A DNA stretch of 64,000 nt from contig OU342638.1 of the NCBI GenBank assembly GCA_910589415.1, positions 32,895,579-32,959,578 on the forward strand, written 5' to 3'. Below, piece by piece: positions 1-11,559 of the stretch (positions within the stretch are counted from its first letter, which is position 1; every line of letters begins with the position of its first letter). The translations under genes were made by a program, and so were the position numbers. The notes beneath the pieces were generated by a model that was given only the letters and a program-made list of their open reading frames with translations, did no database searches and was not told where the DNA came from. Origin of the DNA: Malachius bipustulatus. Its lineage: Eukaryota; Arthropoda; Insecta; Coleoptera; Melyridae.

Positions 1-1130
1 CATTTGTCATTTGCGGTTCCTCTTATTTGACATCGATACTAATTATTGTAGTACGCAGCATTTTTTTGATGAAAATTCCTTTTTGTTTCCTGTTTTTTTT
101 TGTTTTTTGGTGTTTTTTGCTGTTCTTTTGCTATTCTTTTGCTGCTTTTTTTGCAGTTTTCTTCATTGCCAGTGGTTGTCATTTGCGGTCCCACTTAATT
201 TACATCGATGCCAATTCTAGTAACTACCATTTTTTTAAAGAAAACTCCATATTTTTTGATGCTTTTCAGCTTCTTGGTTCATTGTCAGTTGCGGTCGTTA
301 TTTTTTTTACTTCTCTGTCAGTTGTCGTCATTTGCGGTCATTCTTAGCTATCGTCGCACTAATTTTCAATTAGTTTCAATTGCAGGAGGTAATGACGTTT
401 CTATTTAAACCGTTTTAGTAATTGTGTTCTGTATATAATGATTGTCATTTGCAGTCATATACAATAACCGTCATTTACGGTCATCACTGTCAATTGCAGT
501 TAGTGTCATTTGCAGTAACATTTACGGTAACTGACATTTTTAGTACTATTTTTATCGTAGCTGCATGTACTTTACGATCAGTTTTGGTGACAACAAATTC
601 CATTTTGACACCGATGACTGCAATTTTTCTTTGCAGTCTTCTGCCACTTCTCCCATTGTCAGTGCGTTGTTATCATTTGCGGTTAGTGACATTTTTACAG
701 TTAGTTTTCGGTAATCGATAATTTGCTTCTAGTTACATATACGTATCATGAATTTTGACTATTTTGACCTAGAGTACTTAGTTGTAGGTTGGTTGCATCT
801 TTTGCTACTGCATACACTCATTGTCAAAGGTTGTCATTTGCGGTCCATATTATTTGACGCCCGAGTTGACGCCACTGTCAGTTCTAGCAGGTAACTGAAA
901 TTTTCTTGCGGACTGTTGTTGTACAGGCTTAATTTTCATTTGTAGTAGCTTTAAGTTATTTGCGGTCGTCATTATTATAATATTGTCACTGTCAATTGCG
1001 GATACTGTCATTTGCAGTGAAATTGCCATGTCATGACAATAATAATTATTACAACTTATGGTCATTTTATTTTTTTCATTCAGTTATTAATGGTTCGGTG
1101 GTCAGTTGCGGTCATTTGCGGTCAGTCATT
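1..1130. repeat. degenerate TGTCATTTGCGGTC-type short-motif repeat
   Basis: Variants of a 12-15 base word (GTCATTTGCGGTC, GTCATTTGCAGT, GTCAGTTGCGGTC, GTCAATTGCAGT) recur throughout this stretch, for example near 5, 178, 327, 446, 500, 834, 985, 1008 and 1104. They are separated by T-rich spacers. Spacing is irregular, so this is an old degenerate minisatellite rather than a clean tandem array. The open frames seen here are T-rich, have no recognisable domain and are not called as genes. The stretch lies beyond the last GPCR exon visible in the window, so it is probably intronic or 3' flanking to that gene. Confidence 0.6.
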
Positions 1131-1573
1131 TACTACAAGCTAAATGGGGAATGCAATAAGTGACAAAAGAAAAATTAATTTTGACAGAAAATTACGTTGC
1201 AAACGTCAGAGAGGGTTGCGTTCAAAACCGTCAGCTGCTGAGTTGGCAGTAAAGTCGCTCTTGAGAGCTGATGTGTGTTATGTATCTCCGCTCACGCACC
1301 GCTCTCAAAGCGTCATAGCGTCATTCTATTAAAAAAAACCGTAGTCCTCCAATAACAAACCTTATCTTGACAACCATAAAAAAATAGACAGCGACAGCAA
1401 TAATAGTGCTAGTCCTGCTTCAAATCCTGTTTCTGGTATCTGAATGATCATGGCAGGAGTTGATATAGCGTTTAAAAAAAAACAGGGTGACGTTCAGTGA
1501 TGTTTACTTCCGGTTTGCTGCCAGCAGCGGTCGGTTTTGAACAGAACCAATGACTAACGATAGACGTTCATAC

Positions 1574-4500
1574 CTGAAAAGCAGCGAACGACTGATCGAA
1601 TAAAATCCAGGTGACTTCAAGATAAATATTTTTGTATCTGTATATAGACAGCAGCATTGAAATTATGTAAGGAACTCCGAATAGAGGCACCAATATCAAA
1701 GTTGAACGTAGAAGTTTCCTAGAAAAACAGAACGAAAGTAAAACTTTAGGAATAAGGCAATGTTTTGAATTAATAATTGCTTTCGGGTGGTTGTGTCTGC
1801 CAACGCCTGTCAAACTTTAATCCCATTTAGTCACCTGTACTTTATTCTCCTTTGTTGAATGTACATGGCGTTCAGTTTCCGGCATAAAACTCTTACGACG
1901 AGAATGAAAAGTATAAAGTTGACCTGGAAAAGTATCTTTAAGAAAATTCAAGATTAATGTATTTTTTTCTTACGATAACTGAGAGACCAATTGGTATATC
2001 AATCAGGAAGCTGATGTAATAATTATTAACTTTGATCCAGCAAAGATCGTCGTCGTAAATCTTCCGTAGGATGATCCAGGGTAAAATAAACACAGAAGGC
2101 ATCCCTTGAAAATAATTAATAATCATTATTAGGTTACAAGTAGTCTGCGAGTAGCCTGCGAGTAATCTGCGAGTAGACTGCGAGTAGACTGCGAGTAGAC
2201 TACGAGTAGACTGCGAGTAGACTGCGAGCAGACTACGAGTAGACTTCAAAAAGAACGATCAAAAGTTAATAGGGGGCTGTGTTAAGCTAGAAAATTGTTC
2301 CCAAGGAACCTGCGAAGTTCTGGGGAGAGATGTTCATTGAAATTTTTCTCTCTGAAATTACTCGAGCAATCGTAATTTTAATAGCTGTAAAAAAAACACC
2401 CCAAGCAGTATACTCACCCCAACCGATGATGCAGTAAATCAGAATATCGCATTTATCGCTGAATAAGTTCAGAAACATGAGATTATGTAAATAAGTCCCT
2501 TCCATGAGAAGAAAAAAGTAATTTGATAAAATAAAGTACAACCACAGACTAATAACTGCTTTGCATATCCACGACTAAAACAACATCAATATTTTATTCA
2601 TACGCTACGAAATAATACCTACATTACCGACCTGATATTCTCCTGTAAGAACTTGTTCCCCATTGAAGTACGCAACATTAGTAGAGAAGACGGTGTCGTT
2701 TATAAATAAACCTCCTTTTATTAAAGCCATCACTGCTTTTAATATAAAAGAGATGAACAGATGCAAATGGAGGCGGTTCCTTGCGCAACGAAGCCTTCTA
2801 AAAAGTATTACCCGTTAATAAAGACGGCTAGTCCTGGAAATTAATAACAAAACTTACTTAATGTATCCAAGAGTGAAGCAACCAATAATAAGAGCCAGGA
2901 GTGACAAGATGTATCCAAATTTCGTCACTTTGTCTATTACAGGCAACCATGTTATATAAAATTGATCATCAGAATTGTTATTGACGGGAAAATAGATCAT
3001 TTGGTTCACGTAAAAACCGCCGCATTCGCTTATATCAGCCCAGTAACCATTTGTCTCTGGTGAGATGTACCAGTCGCCATTTTCCGTGCAGTTTCTTGTT
3101 GCCCAAGCCTGAAGGTTCAACATTTATGTTAGAATATTAATGTGAGGAGGATCGACTTCATTTTACCGCGATTATTTTAAAATTTTTGACAACACGCAAG
3201 TCAAAGACATCAACTCATATACGCGCGTGGGTAGAAAGGCGCTAAGCGATCGAGAAAAGCACCAAACGTAGACTGGTGGAGAAAGTCAGCAGGCGGTTAT
3301 CAAAAAAGTTTGTAACGTACATTTTGTACGTACCGGCTAGATGTCGGTAACGCGGAGACAACGGCGGGCGCGCGCAGCGAGTGAGTGATGGTGGGTTTTA
3401 GTGCATCGGCCGACTGGAGGCCTCGAGTTTCGTAACATCGACTGTCAAGTTGCAATCAGGTGCGTTTCATCATCATACCTGCGTTTTCACTTTCTTTTCA
3501 CTTCTGAATTCGCTAGATGAAGGTACATTTCCGCAAACACAGGAATTTTTAGCGAAATGGCGTTGTGAACCTTCACTTAAATTATTATAGACATCGAACA
3601 CGTTTTTGGCTTGGTGAGTGTCGTAAAATGATTTTCTTAATTGCGTTAGAATTATACAGATCATATTTTCTTAATACCGTATGCTAATTTTAATTACAGC
3701 TTTTAAACCCGATCGAGTTCGCTCGCATGTAAAATTTGTCAGTCACATTTTTTGATCTCAACCCATCTTGAGGACGGGACATAATTCTATGTACCCTTGA
3801 CAAGCAGACTCGATCGGACCGTTCATTAATGCAAGAGTGTTTCTGATACACATGAAATTACAGCTTTTCCCTACGGATTGATTTTTCCCTGGAGTCAATT
3901 TTTTCCCTGGAGGCAATCTTTTTCTTGGAGGCAATCTTTATCTCTGGAGGCAATTTTTCTCTCAAACAAGAAGGCTGATGTTACCTGAGACACCTGAGAA
4001 GTTTACCACCAACTAAACTTCCACCCTCGCTCCGAAGACCCTACGAAGCTAAGTTAACCGCCTACCAAGGTTATAACCGATCAGTTCATTCAGATTCTAC
4101 ACGCTCTTGCTCCTTATTGTTGTTAACCGTGCTCAAGTTAATAATTTGTGATAATAACTGTGATTTATTTTAATAAAGAGTACCTGTTGTTCTGCTGACC
4201 TGCTTGTTATTGTTGACCCTCTTAGACTAGCGACTCAACCTACGACCCTTGTTTTTTCTTGTCTCATGCTCTCAGCGACTATTTTTCCCCTCTAGGGTTA
4301 AATAGTTCGTTTCAAGTTAGAGAGTAAGAGAGACTGTTTTCCCCAATCAGGTGGTCGATTCTCTTCCTGTTGAGTATTTTTGTTACTTCGGTACAAAGAC
4401 GCTGGGCGAGAGAAGAAGAAAGCATCGATAGTAGACTGGTGGAGGAAGTTAGTGTGCGGCTATGAGAAATGTTAGAAAGTAAAAGAGACTATTTTCCCTC

Positions 4501-5969
4501 AGTTAGGTGGTCAATTTCTTTCTGTTTAGTGTTTCTGTTACTTCGGTTAAAAGGCGCTGTGAGAGCGAAGAACGGAGCACCAAAGGTGGAGGAAATCAGT
4601 GTGCTGTTATGAGAAAAGTTAGAAAGTAAAGGGACTGTTTTACCTCATTCAGGGGGTCGATTCTCTTCCTGTTGAGTGTTTTTGTTACTTCGGTAGACAG
4701 GCGCTAGGAGAGCGAGGAATAGAGCACCAACGGTAGAGGTTATCAGAAAAGTTAGAAAGTAAGAGACGGTTTTCTTTGTAAGGTGGTCGATTCTCTTCCT
4801 GTGGAGTGTTTTAGTTACTTAGGTAGAAATGCGCTGGGTGAGCGAGGAGAAAGCACCAAAAATAGACTGGTGGAGGGAGTCAGTGTGCAGCTATAAGAAA
4901 AGTTAGAGAGAAGAAGAGACTGTTTTTCCTCAGTAAGGTGGTCGCTTCTCTTTCTGTTGAGTATTTTTCTTACTTACGTAGAAAGGCGTTAGGCGAGCGA
5001 GGAATAGAGCACCACAGGTAAACTGGTTGAGGAAGTCATTAGTGTGCGGTTATCAGAAAAGTTAGAGAGTAAAAAGGAATGTTTTCCCTCTGTTAGGTGG
5101 CCGATCTCTTCGTGTTGAGCGTTTTAGCTACTTCGGTAGAAAGACACTGGGGGAGCGAGAAAGAAAGCACCAAAAGTAGACTGGTGGAGACTGAAGAAAG
5201 TCAGCGGGCGGCTACCAGAAAAGTTAAAGAGTAAAAGAAACTGTTTTTCTTCAGTAAAGTGGCCGATCCTTGCTGTTAAGTTTTTACTTACTTCGGTAGA
5301 AAGGCTCTGGACAATCAAAGAAGAAAGCACCAAAAGTTTACTGATGGAAGAAATCAGTGTGCGGTTATTAGAAAAGTTGGAGAGTAAAAGAGAGAGTATT
5401 TCCTTAGTAAGGTGGTCGCTTCCCTTTCTGTTGAGAGTTTTTCTCACTTCGGTAGAAAGGCGCCGGATGAGCGAAGAAGAAAGCAACGAAAGTAGACTGG
5501 TACAGGAAGTCAGTGTGTGGTTATGAGAAAAATTAGAAAGTAGAAGAGACTGTTTTTCCTCAATATGGTGACCGATTCTTTTCCTGTTGAGTGTCTGTTT
5601 TTACTTTGATAGAAAAGCGCTGAGCGAGCCAGGAATAGAGCACCAAAAGTAGACTGGTAGAGGAAGTAAAGTAAATGTGCGGTTATCGAAAAAGTTAGAA
5701 AGTAAAAAGTACTGTTTTCCCTGAGTTATATGGTCGATTCTCTTCCTGTTGAGTGTTTTTGTTACTTCAGCTGAAAGGCCCTGGGAGAGCGAGGAAGAGA
5801 GCACCAAAGCTAGACTTGTGGAGGATGTCAGTGGGCGGTTATCAGAAAAGTTAGAAAGTAAAAAAACTGTTTATCCCTAGTAAGGTGGCCAATTCTCTTC
5901 CCTTTGAGTGTTTTTGTTACGCTATGGGGGGTAAGAGAAAGAGAGAGAGAAAGCGAGAGAAACAGGGAG

Positions 5970-6007
<38 letters not shown>

Positions 6008-7473
6008 ATGATCTGAGCAGAGCCTAGTCTCAAAATTTGGTCAAATGGACACTGGTCGATCGTTGTTGTTTACCGCTCTCCTCAAATTCTACAATCATGG
6101 AAAACTGGCGCAAGAATTGTTGCAAAATAAATACAGAAAAATTCCCTTTTTACTCGTTTTTTTATTAAAACGTTACCACAGGACTTATTAGTTTTTGTTG
6201 CCAGAGAATTTTGGTTCGTGTTTTTTGTTTAATTGTTGCTTGAGGAGAAACATCTGGAACTCAATACCATTTATCTTTGTTTATTTTATTTTTTTGATTA
6301 CGCTGGAATTTGGTATCAAGAAGTAGAGAATCAGAATCTTTCTTTGTCCAGGAAGTCGTAAAAAATTCGTCTTGAGTAAAGAGCTCTTCTTTATCGCCTT
6401 AAATGACATTTTTACAAAAATGTCAAAAATAAAGTGATCTAATGAGTCCTACAGTTCTGAAAATAGCTCACCGTTAACGCCCATTATCAGGAAACCTGGG
6501 CGTTGAGAGATCCGCGAAGAGTAATTTTCACGCGACACCATTACAAGACCGATTATAAAAGGAGCCACAATTGAATGAAAAATTAGGTTCCTCTGTAGGT
6601 GTTGAATTTCTAGCAAATTTTTCCTGGGTATTTCTTCCTGAAAATTAGCCTGGAGTCTACCTTGACTGGTTAGCTATTAGAAGATACAATAAGAGATAAA
6701 AAGAGCTAAGTGAGTGGAGATCCTCAGTACCCTCCAAAAGGTGCATTTAACAGAATTAAATAATTCCTGTTGCGGTAATCTGGTCCAAAATTGATCTGTT
6801 GGTAATATGTAATATGTAACACTCATAAACATAATACAAAGAAATTCTAGAAAGAGAAAAATTAACAGAGACAGTTGTGTTATAATAAAATAAAAATAAT
6901 AATAAATTTTTCTCATTTATCTGAGTTCAGATATAAACAAGGAGAGCTGCTTCGTCCTCTTTCTGGACTCATCAGCGTGTCATATCAAATAGTTGATTTA
7001 ACATAATAAAGGAGAACATACCCTTTTTTAATATTTACATGCCACTAGGAGTAAAAACTTGCAGTATAATAATAGTTGGAACGAAATTTTAAGAAGAAGA
7101 TTTTTTTAGATAACCTCAATAATAGATGGAAAGAATTATTTATTCTGATGTTAAAACTAATTTTTAAAAACTCATAGAAAAACCAATTCAGTCAAAAAGT
7201 TAAGGACAGATGTACCTAGGTAGGTGTTCAAGCGTCACGATTGAGAATTAAAGGTGAACATACCCCTTCAATTGTTGATTTGATGTGCTCGTTCGAGCAG
7301 GGCACTCTAGCGACATGGCCAACGGGCGTTTTGGGCCAGCAGAGACCCAACTGGTCGAACAGAACCCCGCAAAAGGCTTTGTCGGTTCTATTCCAAGCGG
7401 CATCTTTCTCTTTATTTTGATAGCAACGATCTCTGATCGCTGCCAACGCTTCGTCCGTACTGTTATGGTACAT
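1574..7473 (-). CDS. class B1 (secretin-family) GPCR, PTH-receptor-like; partial gene, seven exons
   Basis: Peptide-hormone receptor expected at the plasma membrane and coupled to G proteins. Exons, all phase-compatible: 7473-7264, 3108-2858, 2797-2632, 2574-2418, 2104-1974, 1923-1835, 1718-1574. The first two encode a hormone-receptor domain with the cysteine pattern and motifs CWPKTP and RNCTENGDWY, then TM1. Exon 3 gives TM2 (CARNRLHLHLFISFILKAV). Exon 4 gives TM3 (CK, NYFFLLMEGTYLHNL) and IGWG. Exon 5 gives TM4, ECL2 with DDDLCW, and most of TM5. Exon 6 gives the end of TM5 and ICL3. Exon 7 gives TM6 (KLLRSTLILVPLFGV) and ends at SFAAFQ. TM7 and the tail must lie left of the window, and no convincing TM7 exon was found in 1-1573. 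The N-terminal exon has no signal peptide, so at least one upstream exon is missing; ATG 7473 may be internal. TM6 resembles parathyroid-hormone receptors, but subfamily (PTHR, DH44R, PDFR) is not settled. Intron 1 is 4.1 kb and full of satellite DNA. Confidence 0.88.
2146..2244. repeat. 11-bp minisatellite (CTGCGAGTAGA) in a GPCR intron
   Basis: About nine head-to-tail copies of an 11-bp unit CTGCGAGTAGA, with single-base variants (CTACGAGTAGA, CTGCGAGCAGA, CTGCGAGTAAT). It sits wholly in the intron between the TM3 and TM4 exons, about 40 bp upstream of the TM4 acceptor in gene orientation. Confidence 0.9.
3230..5930. repeat. ~155-bp tandem array inside GPCR intron 1
   Basis: About eleven diverged copies of a unit built around GTGGTCGATTCTC (near 4351, 4507, 4648, 4783, 4936, 5095, 5257, 5409, 5565, 5726 and 5883). 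Each is followed by a TTACTTCGGTAGAAAGGCGCT block, then AGCACCAAAAGTAGACTGGT and GTTAGAAAGTAAAAGAGACT. Spacing runs from about 135 to 162 bp. An isolated partial copy at 3230-3315 suggests the array once began further left. Between 3890 and 3962 there is also a short ~22-bp repeat (CTGGAGGCAATCTTT). Open frames on both strands here are repeat by-products. Confidence 0.88.
5933..6006. repeat. GA-rich microsatellite
   Basis: Purine-only run dominated by GAGA, including an uninterrupted (GA)n tract near 5977-5999. It caps the right end of the ~155-bp array in the GPCR intron. Confidence 0.9.
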
Positions 7474-7479
7474 TTTAAT

Positions 7480-8450
7480 TGTTGTTTTTCTGCTTCTATT
7501 ATCTATCGGACTTACATAATAACAATAACAACGATGATAAATTTAACACACTTCTTCTTCGTTAAACTGATACCGATAGAATACGAACCGATCTAATATT
7601 GTAATACGCTCAAGTAAAGTGATACTGGGAGGGTGATGTTTACATGATTTGACGAAGATGTATATGTATGTGTTATGTTAGAAGGATTCAATCATATTAT
7701 TATTCTAGTAGTAAGTATTATTAAAATGTACTACGATGGATTTGTGAAAGAAGTAAGGCTATGTAAAGTCTGGGAAGCTCAAACATCGATTTATGAGATG
7801 AAAAATGTTCGACCAAGTGCTGCTTCTGGTTGGAATTTGATCGTTTTTTTATCGTAAAAAAGCTTTTTTCTTCAATTAACGTGATTAAATTTACTTATCA
7901 TCGCTAAATAGACTTGAAATAAATACGGGAGCTTTTTTTGGAATAATTTCGCTGAGTGATTTTTTCATTGAACGTTCTTGCATCTAGTAATAACTCGCCT
8001 ATCTAATCACATTTAGCTTTGAACGTCCATGATTTTGGTTCCAACATGATGGGGGCAGTACTTTTTTTTAATAATTCCATAATAATCGTAATTGATCAGA
8101 AGTAGTCTGGTGATAATTAACTGGGTATACTCCTTTTCGAGCACTCTGTTGAGTATTAAATTTCGTCCAAAAATACATTTCAGTAAAATTTTCCACGTTA
8201 CTTTATACCAGGCACCTGTTTATCTGCAGTTATTGATTTTTTTGGGAAGAATATGGAATAATAAGAATTTATTCGCATTGTCTGCATTATCTTATTTACT
8301 TAATGTACTTACCTACTTATTAATAATATTTATCATTGTTGCCATGTAGCTTGGTTAAGATAAACTTATTTATATTAATTAGTGACTGTAAAATTTCCCA
8401 ATCTTTCAAAAATTATTTCAAGACTTTGCGAGAGAGGCTATGAATAGATA
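7480..8450. other. AT-rich stretch upstream of the GPCR exon, no gene seen
   Basis: No exon with recognisable protein content was found on either strand. The missing 5' exon of the GPCR could be here or further right, but no signal-peptide-like exon with an appropriate donor could be identified. Confidence 0.5.
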
Positions 8451-10210
8451 TGCACTTCACTACAGGAAAATAAAGATACTATGGAGAGTAGTATACGATT
8501 GGTGCCAGAACTGAGCCCTGAGGTACACCAAAATTCAGCGTATGAAGACCAGAAGACATTTCCCACTAGCTCAAAAAATCCTCCGGTTTGATATAAAGAA
8601 ATAGAACGTAAGAAATGGGATATCTTTCTCAACAGTAGTTTACATGAAGAAGTTTTTTGACACCGCAATCCAAAATTATGTGAAGAATGAAGATCTAGCC
8701 AGGGCATAAGATTCCGGAAAATGGCTGGGGAGTACATGGGATTGGTAAAAGTAGGGAGAAATTGTTCAATGTGATGAAAAAACAGCATTGGTGCCAGAAC
8801 TGAGCCTTGAGCTACACCAACATAAACAGGAAGGGACCAGAAGAGTGACCATTTTGATATAAAGAAATAGAACGTAAGAAATGGGATATCTTTCTCAAAA
8901 GTAGTTTGAACGCATGGGCTCCTTGTTCACTTACATGAAGAAGTTTTTTGACACCGCAATCCAAAATTATGTGAAGAATGAAGATCTAGCCAGGGCATAA
9001 GATTCCGGAAAATGGCTGGGGAGTACATGGGATTGGTAAAAGTAGGGAGAAATTTTGTTCAATGTGAAGAAAAAACAGCATTGGTACCAGAACTGAGCCT
9101 TGAGCTACACCAACATAAACAGGAAGGGACCAGAAGAGTAACTATCCATCGGAGAGGAAGAAAGTTGCTGACCCAAGAGTCCAGTTTCATGAAACTGGAG
9201 CTTAAGAAACATGAGGAGTGCACCAACATTCAGCGGATGGAGACCAGAAGCCATTTTCCACTAACTCAAAAAATCCTCCGGTTTGATATAAAGAAATAGA
9301 ACGTAAGAAATGGGATATCTTTCTCAAAAGTAGTTTGAACGCATGGACTCCTTGTTCATTTACATGAAGAAGTTTTTTGACACCGCAATCCAAAATTATG
9401 TGAAGAATGAAGATCTAGCCAGGGCATAAGATTCCGGAAAATGGCTGGGGAGTAAATGGGATTGGTAAAAGTAGGGAGAAATTTTGTTCAATGTGAAGAA
9501 AAAACAGCATTGGTACCAGAACTGAGCCTTGAGCTACACCAACATAAACAGGAAGGGACCAGAAGAGTGACTATCCATCGGAGAGGAAGAAAGTTGCTGA
9601 CCCAAGAGCCCAGTTTCATTTTCCACCAGAAGCCATTTTCCACAAGCTCAAAACATCCTCTGGGTCTGAGATAAAGAAATAAAACGTAAAAAATGGGATG
9701 TCTATCTCAACAGTTGTTTGAACGCATAGGCTCCTTGTTGATTTAAACTGAACAAGATTTTTGACACCACAGTCCAAAATTATGTGAAGAATGAAGATCT
9801 AGCAATAGCTTAAAGAAAATGGATAGGATGGTAAATCGGATTAGTAAAGGCATAGAGATGTGAAGAAGAAAGAGCGTTGGTGCCAAAAATGAGCTCTGAG
9901 GTACACCAACAATGGATTGAAAGAGACCAGAAGAGTGACTATCCATCGGAGAGGAAGCAAGTTGCTGGTCCAGGATCCCAGTTCCATGAAACTGGTGCTC
10001 AAAAAACAAGGTTAGTGCCAAAACTGAGCCCTGAGGTACACCAGCATTGAGCGAATGGAGACATATACAGCTGAATAGTTTCATATGTGGAAAACTTGTT
10101 GATGGTACCGATTCCAAGATCAGCAGGGTGCAACTGAACAAGATTTTTGACGCCACAATCCAAAATTATATGAAGAATGAAGATCTAGCAAGATCATAAG
10201 GTTCTGGTAA
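8450..10210 (-). mobile_element. tandem array of decayed non-LTR reverse-transcriptase fragments
   Basis: On the minus strand the RT core (GVPQGSVLAPTLF and decayed forms such as GVPQSSFLAPTLFLLHI) appears six times, near 8498, 8791, 9085, 9509, 9870 and 10014. Most copies are accompanied by a second block decoding to DLHSSHNFGL, the expected place of the YADD-containing motif C of Jockey/CR1-like elements. Neighbouring units near 8791-9600 are almost identical over ~290 bp and include a shared non-RT block (GATATAAAGAAATAGAACGTAAG). No full RT, endonuclease or ORF1 is present. It looks like one truncated insertion amplified by local tandem duplication. Open frames on the plus strand here are shadows. 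Confidence 0.8.
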
Positions 10211-11264
10211 ATGAGGTTGGTGCATCTCGGTTCTAGAAAAGAGACTAACAAAATCATCCATCAATCAAAGAAACCTTGAATCAGGTCAGGAGTGTTAACC
10301 TCCGGACGAAGAGTCACATCAAGCAGAGCCGTTATTACCGATTTGCAGGTTAGTGTGCTGAGCTGTGTGTAATAATCCTCACCTTGGTTGTCGGTGGAGG
10401 TGATTCAGCCTCCCTCGTGGTCTCTCTCCTAGAAAAACTGCTTCTCTAGTCAGCTGAACTGAGAAGATCTTCTTCCTTTGCACATAACTTTTTCATATTC
10501 TGTTACCTAATGGTGCGAATGCGACTCTTTCACGTTTGTGGAGTTATGACTTGAACACGCATTAAACAAACTCTTTTGTTTATCGCGTTGAACTGATAAA
10601 GAGATCCCTCCATGTGTACATTATTCCCCCATTTCCTACACCGGAGTCGCCAATCCAAAATCCAAGAGCTAAAAATCGTCCAGTATCGGATAATGTTTTT
10701 TTTTATTTCCGACAAAGATCACTAGTTCTTCTTTTTTTCTCTCCTCTTGATAGGTAACTTTTCTTGGCTTGCTTGCAACAAAGCAACTCAGCCAATTCGA
10801 ATATGTTAAAGCCCGTGAAAATTCGAATAGATATCAAGCAAATCTCCAGTCCGCTAAGCGACAGTGTCATCTGTCAATGCACAAGACCAACTGTTAAGAG
10901 TGCCAACTGCCAAGTAGGCCGTCAACAAGCGGAAATTAAATTTCCTTGTGTGATTGATTCGATTTTCACGTTACACATATTTCTTCCAACGCAGCCAGCA
11001 ATACACAACAGTTGCTGTGTCACATTTTTTGTCTTGTTACTTTAAAATCGGCCAGTTTGCAACTTTTGTTAAAAATTTGTCGCAAAACTGTTGTGAAAGT
11101 CGCCCTAATGCGATCAATCGCGCCCGATGTGAGCACACTGTTCACAAAGTCGCGATGCGACCAGCGAAAGCGTCATTGTTCATTTTAGGTGGGAGCTACC
11201 GCTACTGCTGCCGCTACAACGAGAGTAATGCATTCAGTGGACTATCGCGTCCTTAGTCGCTCCC
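10210..11264. other. intergenic, no gene recognised
   Basis: No coding exon or known repeat was recognised. Composition is closer to 45% GC than the surrounding AT-rich DNA, and several short open frames exist, but none shows a domain, signal peptide or plausible splice context. Confidence 0.4.
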
Positions 11265-11520
11265 TTTAAGGGAGTCCCTTATTCGCATTATTCGCAGTCT
11301 ATACTGAACTGAACTAGCACCACTCCAAGCTCGGTTTATATGTATACAACACCCTGGGTGACATTCTAGAATGGCTTCGAGAACTAGTGCTTTCTAGAGC
11401 CGCTTCCGTAGTTTTAAAGTTCTATTTCTGGAACCTCTTAGTTGCTTCCAGACATCATGACAGAGAAGTTGTTTGCTCGAACTTTCCCGTATATGGCCGA
11501 GAATTTCCCGTAAACCTTAT
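11265..11520 (-). repeat. dispersed repeat, uninterrupted copy (empty site of the 23.9-kb foldback)
   Basis: In reverse orientation this stretch matches the sequences that flank the foldback element at 23933-25859: a block containing TTCTCGAAGCCATTCTAGAA with CACCCAG, then TATAAACCG, then GTGCTAGTTCAGTTCAGTAT and GACTGCGAATAA. Here the halves are contiguous around TATAAACCG, whereas at 23.9-25.9 kb they are split by the foldback. The repeat itself has no open frame and its family is unknown. Confidence 0.75.
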
Positions 11521-11559
11521 CTCCGGTATTGGGGGGAGGGGGTATTAGCAGGAGATATG

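Noticed and set aside
6677..6916. 79-codon hydrophobic minus-strand frame inside the GPCR intron, resembling a membrane protein.
   Set aside because: Low-complexity AT-rich sequence. The flanking exons already join in phase without it, and it has no receptor motif.
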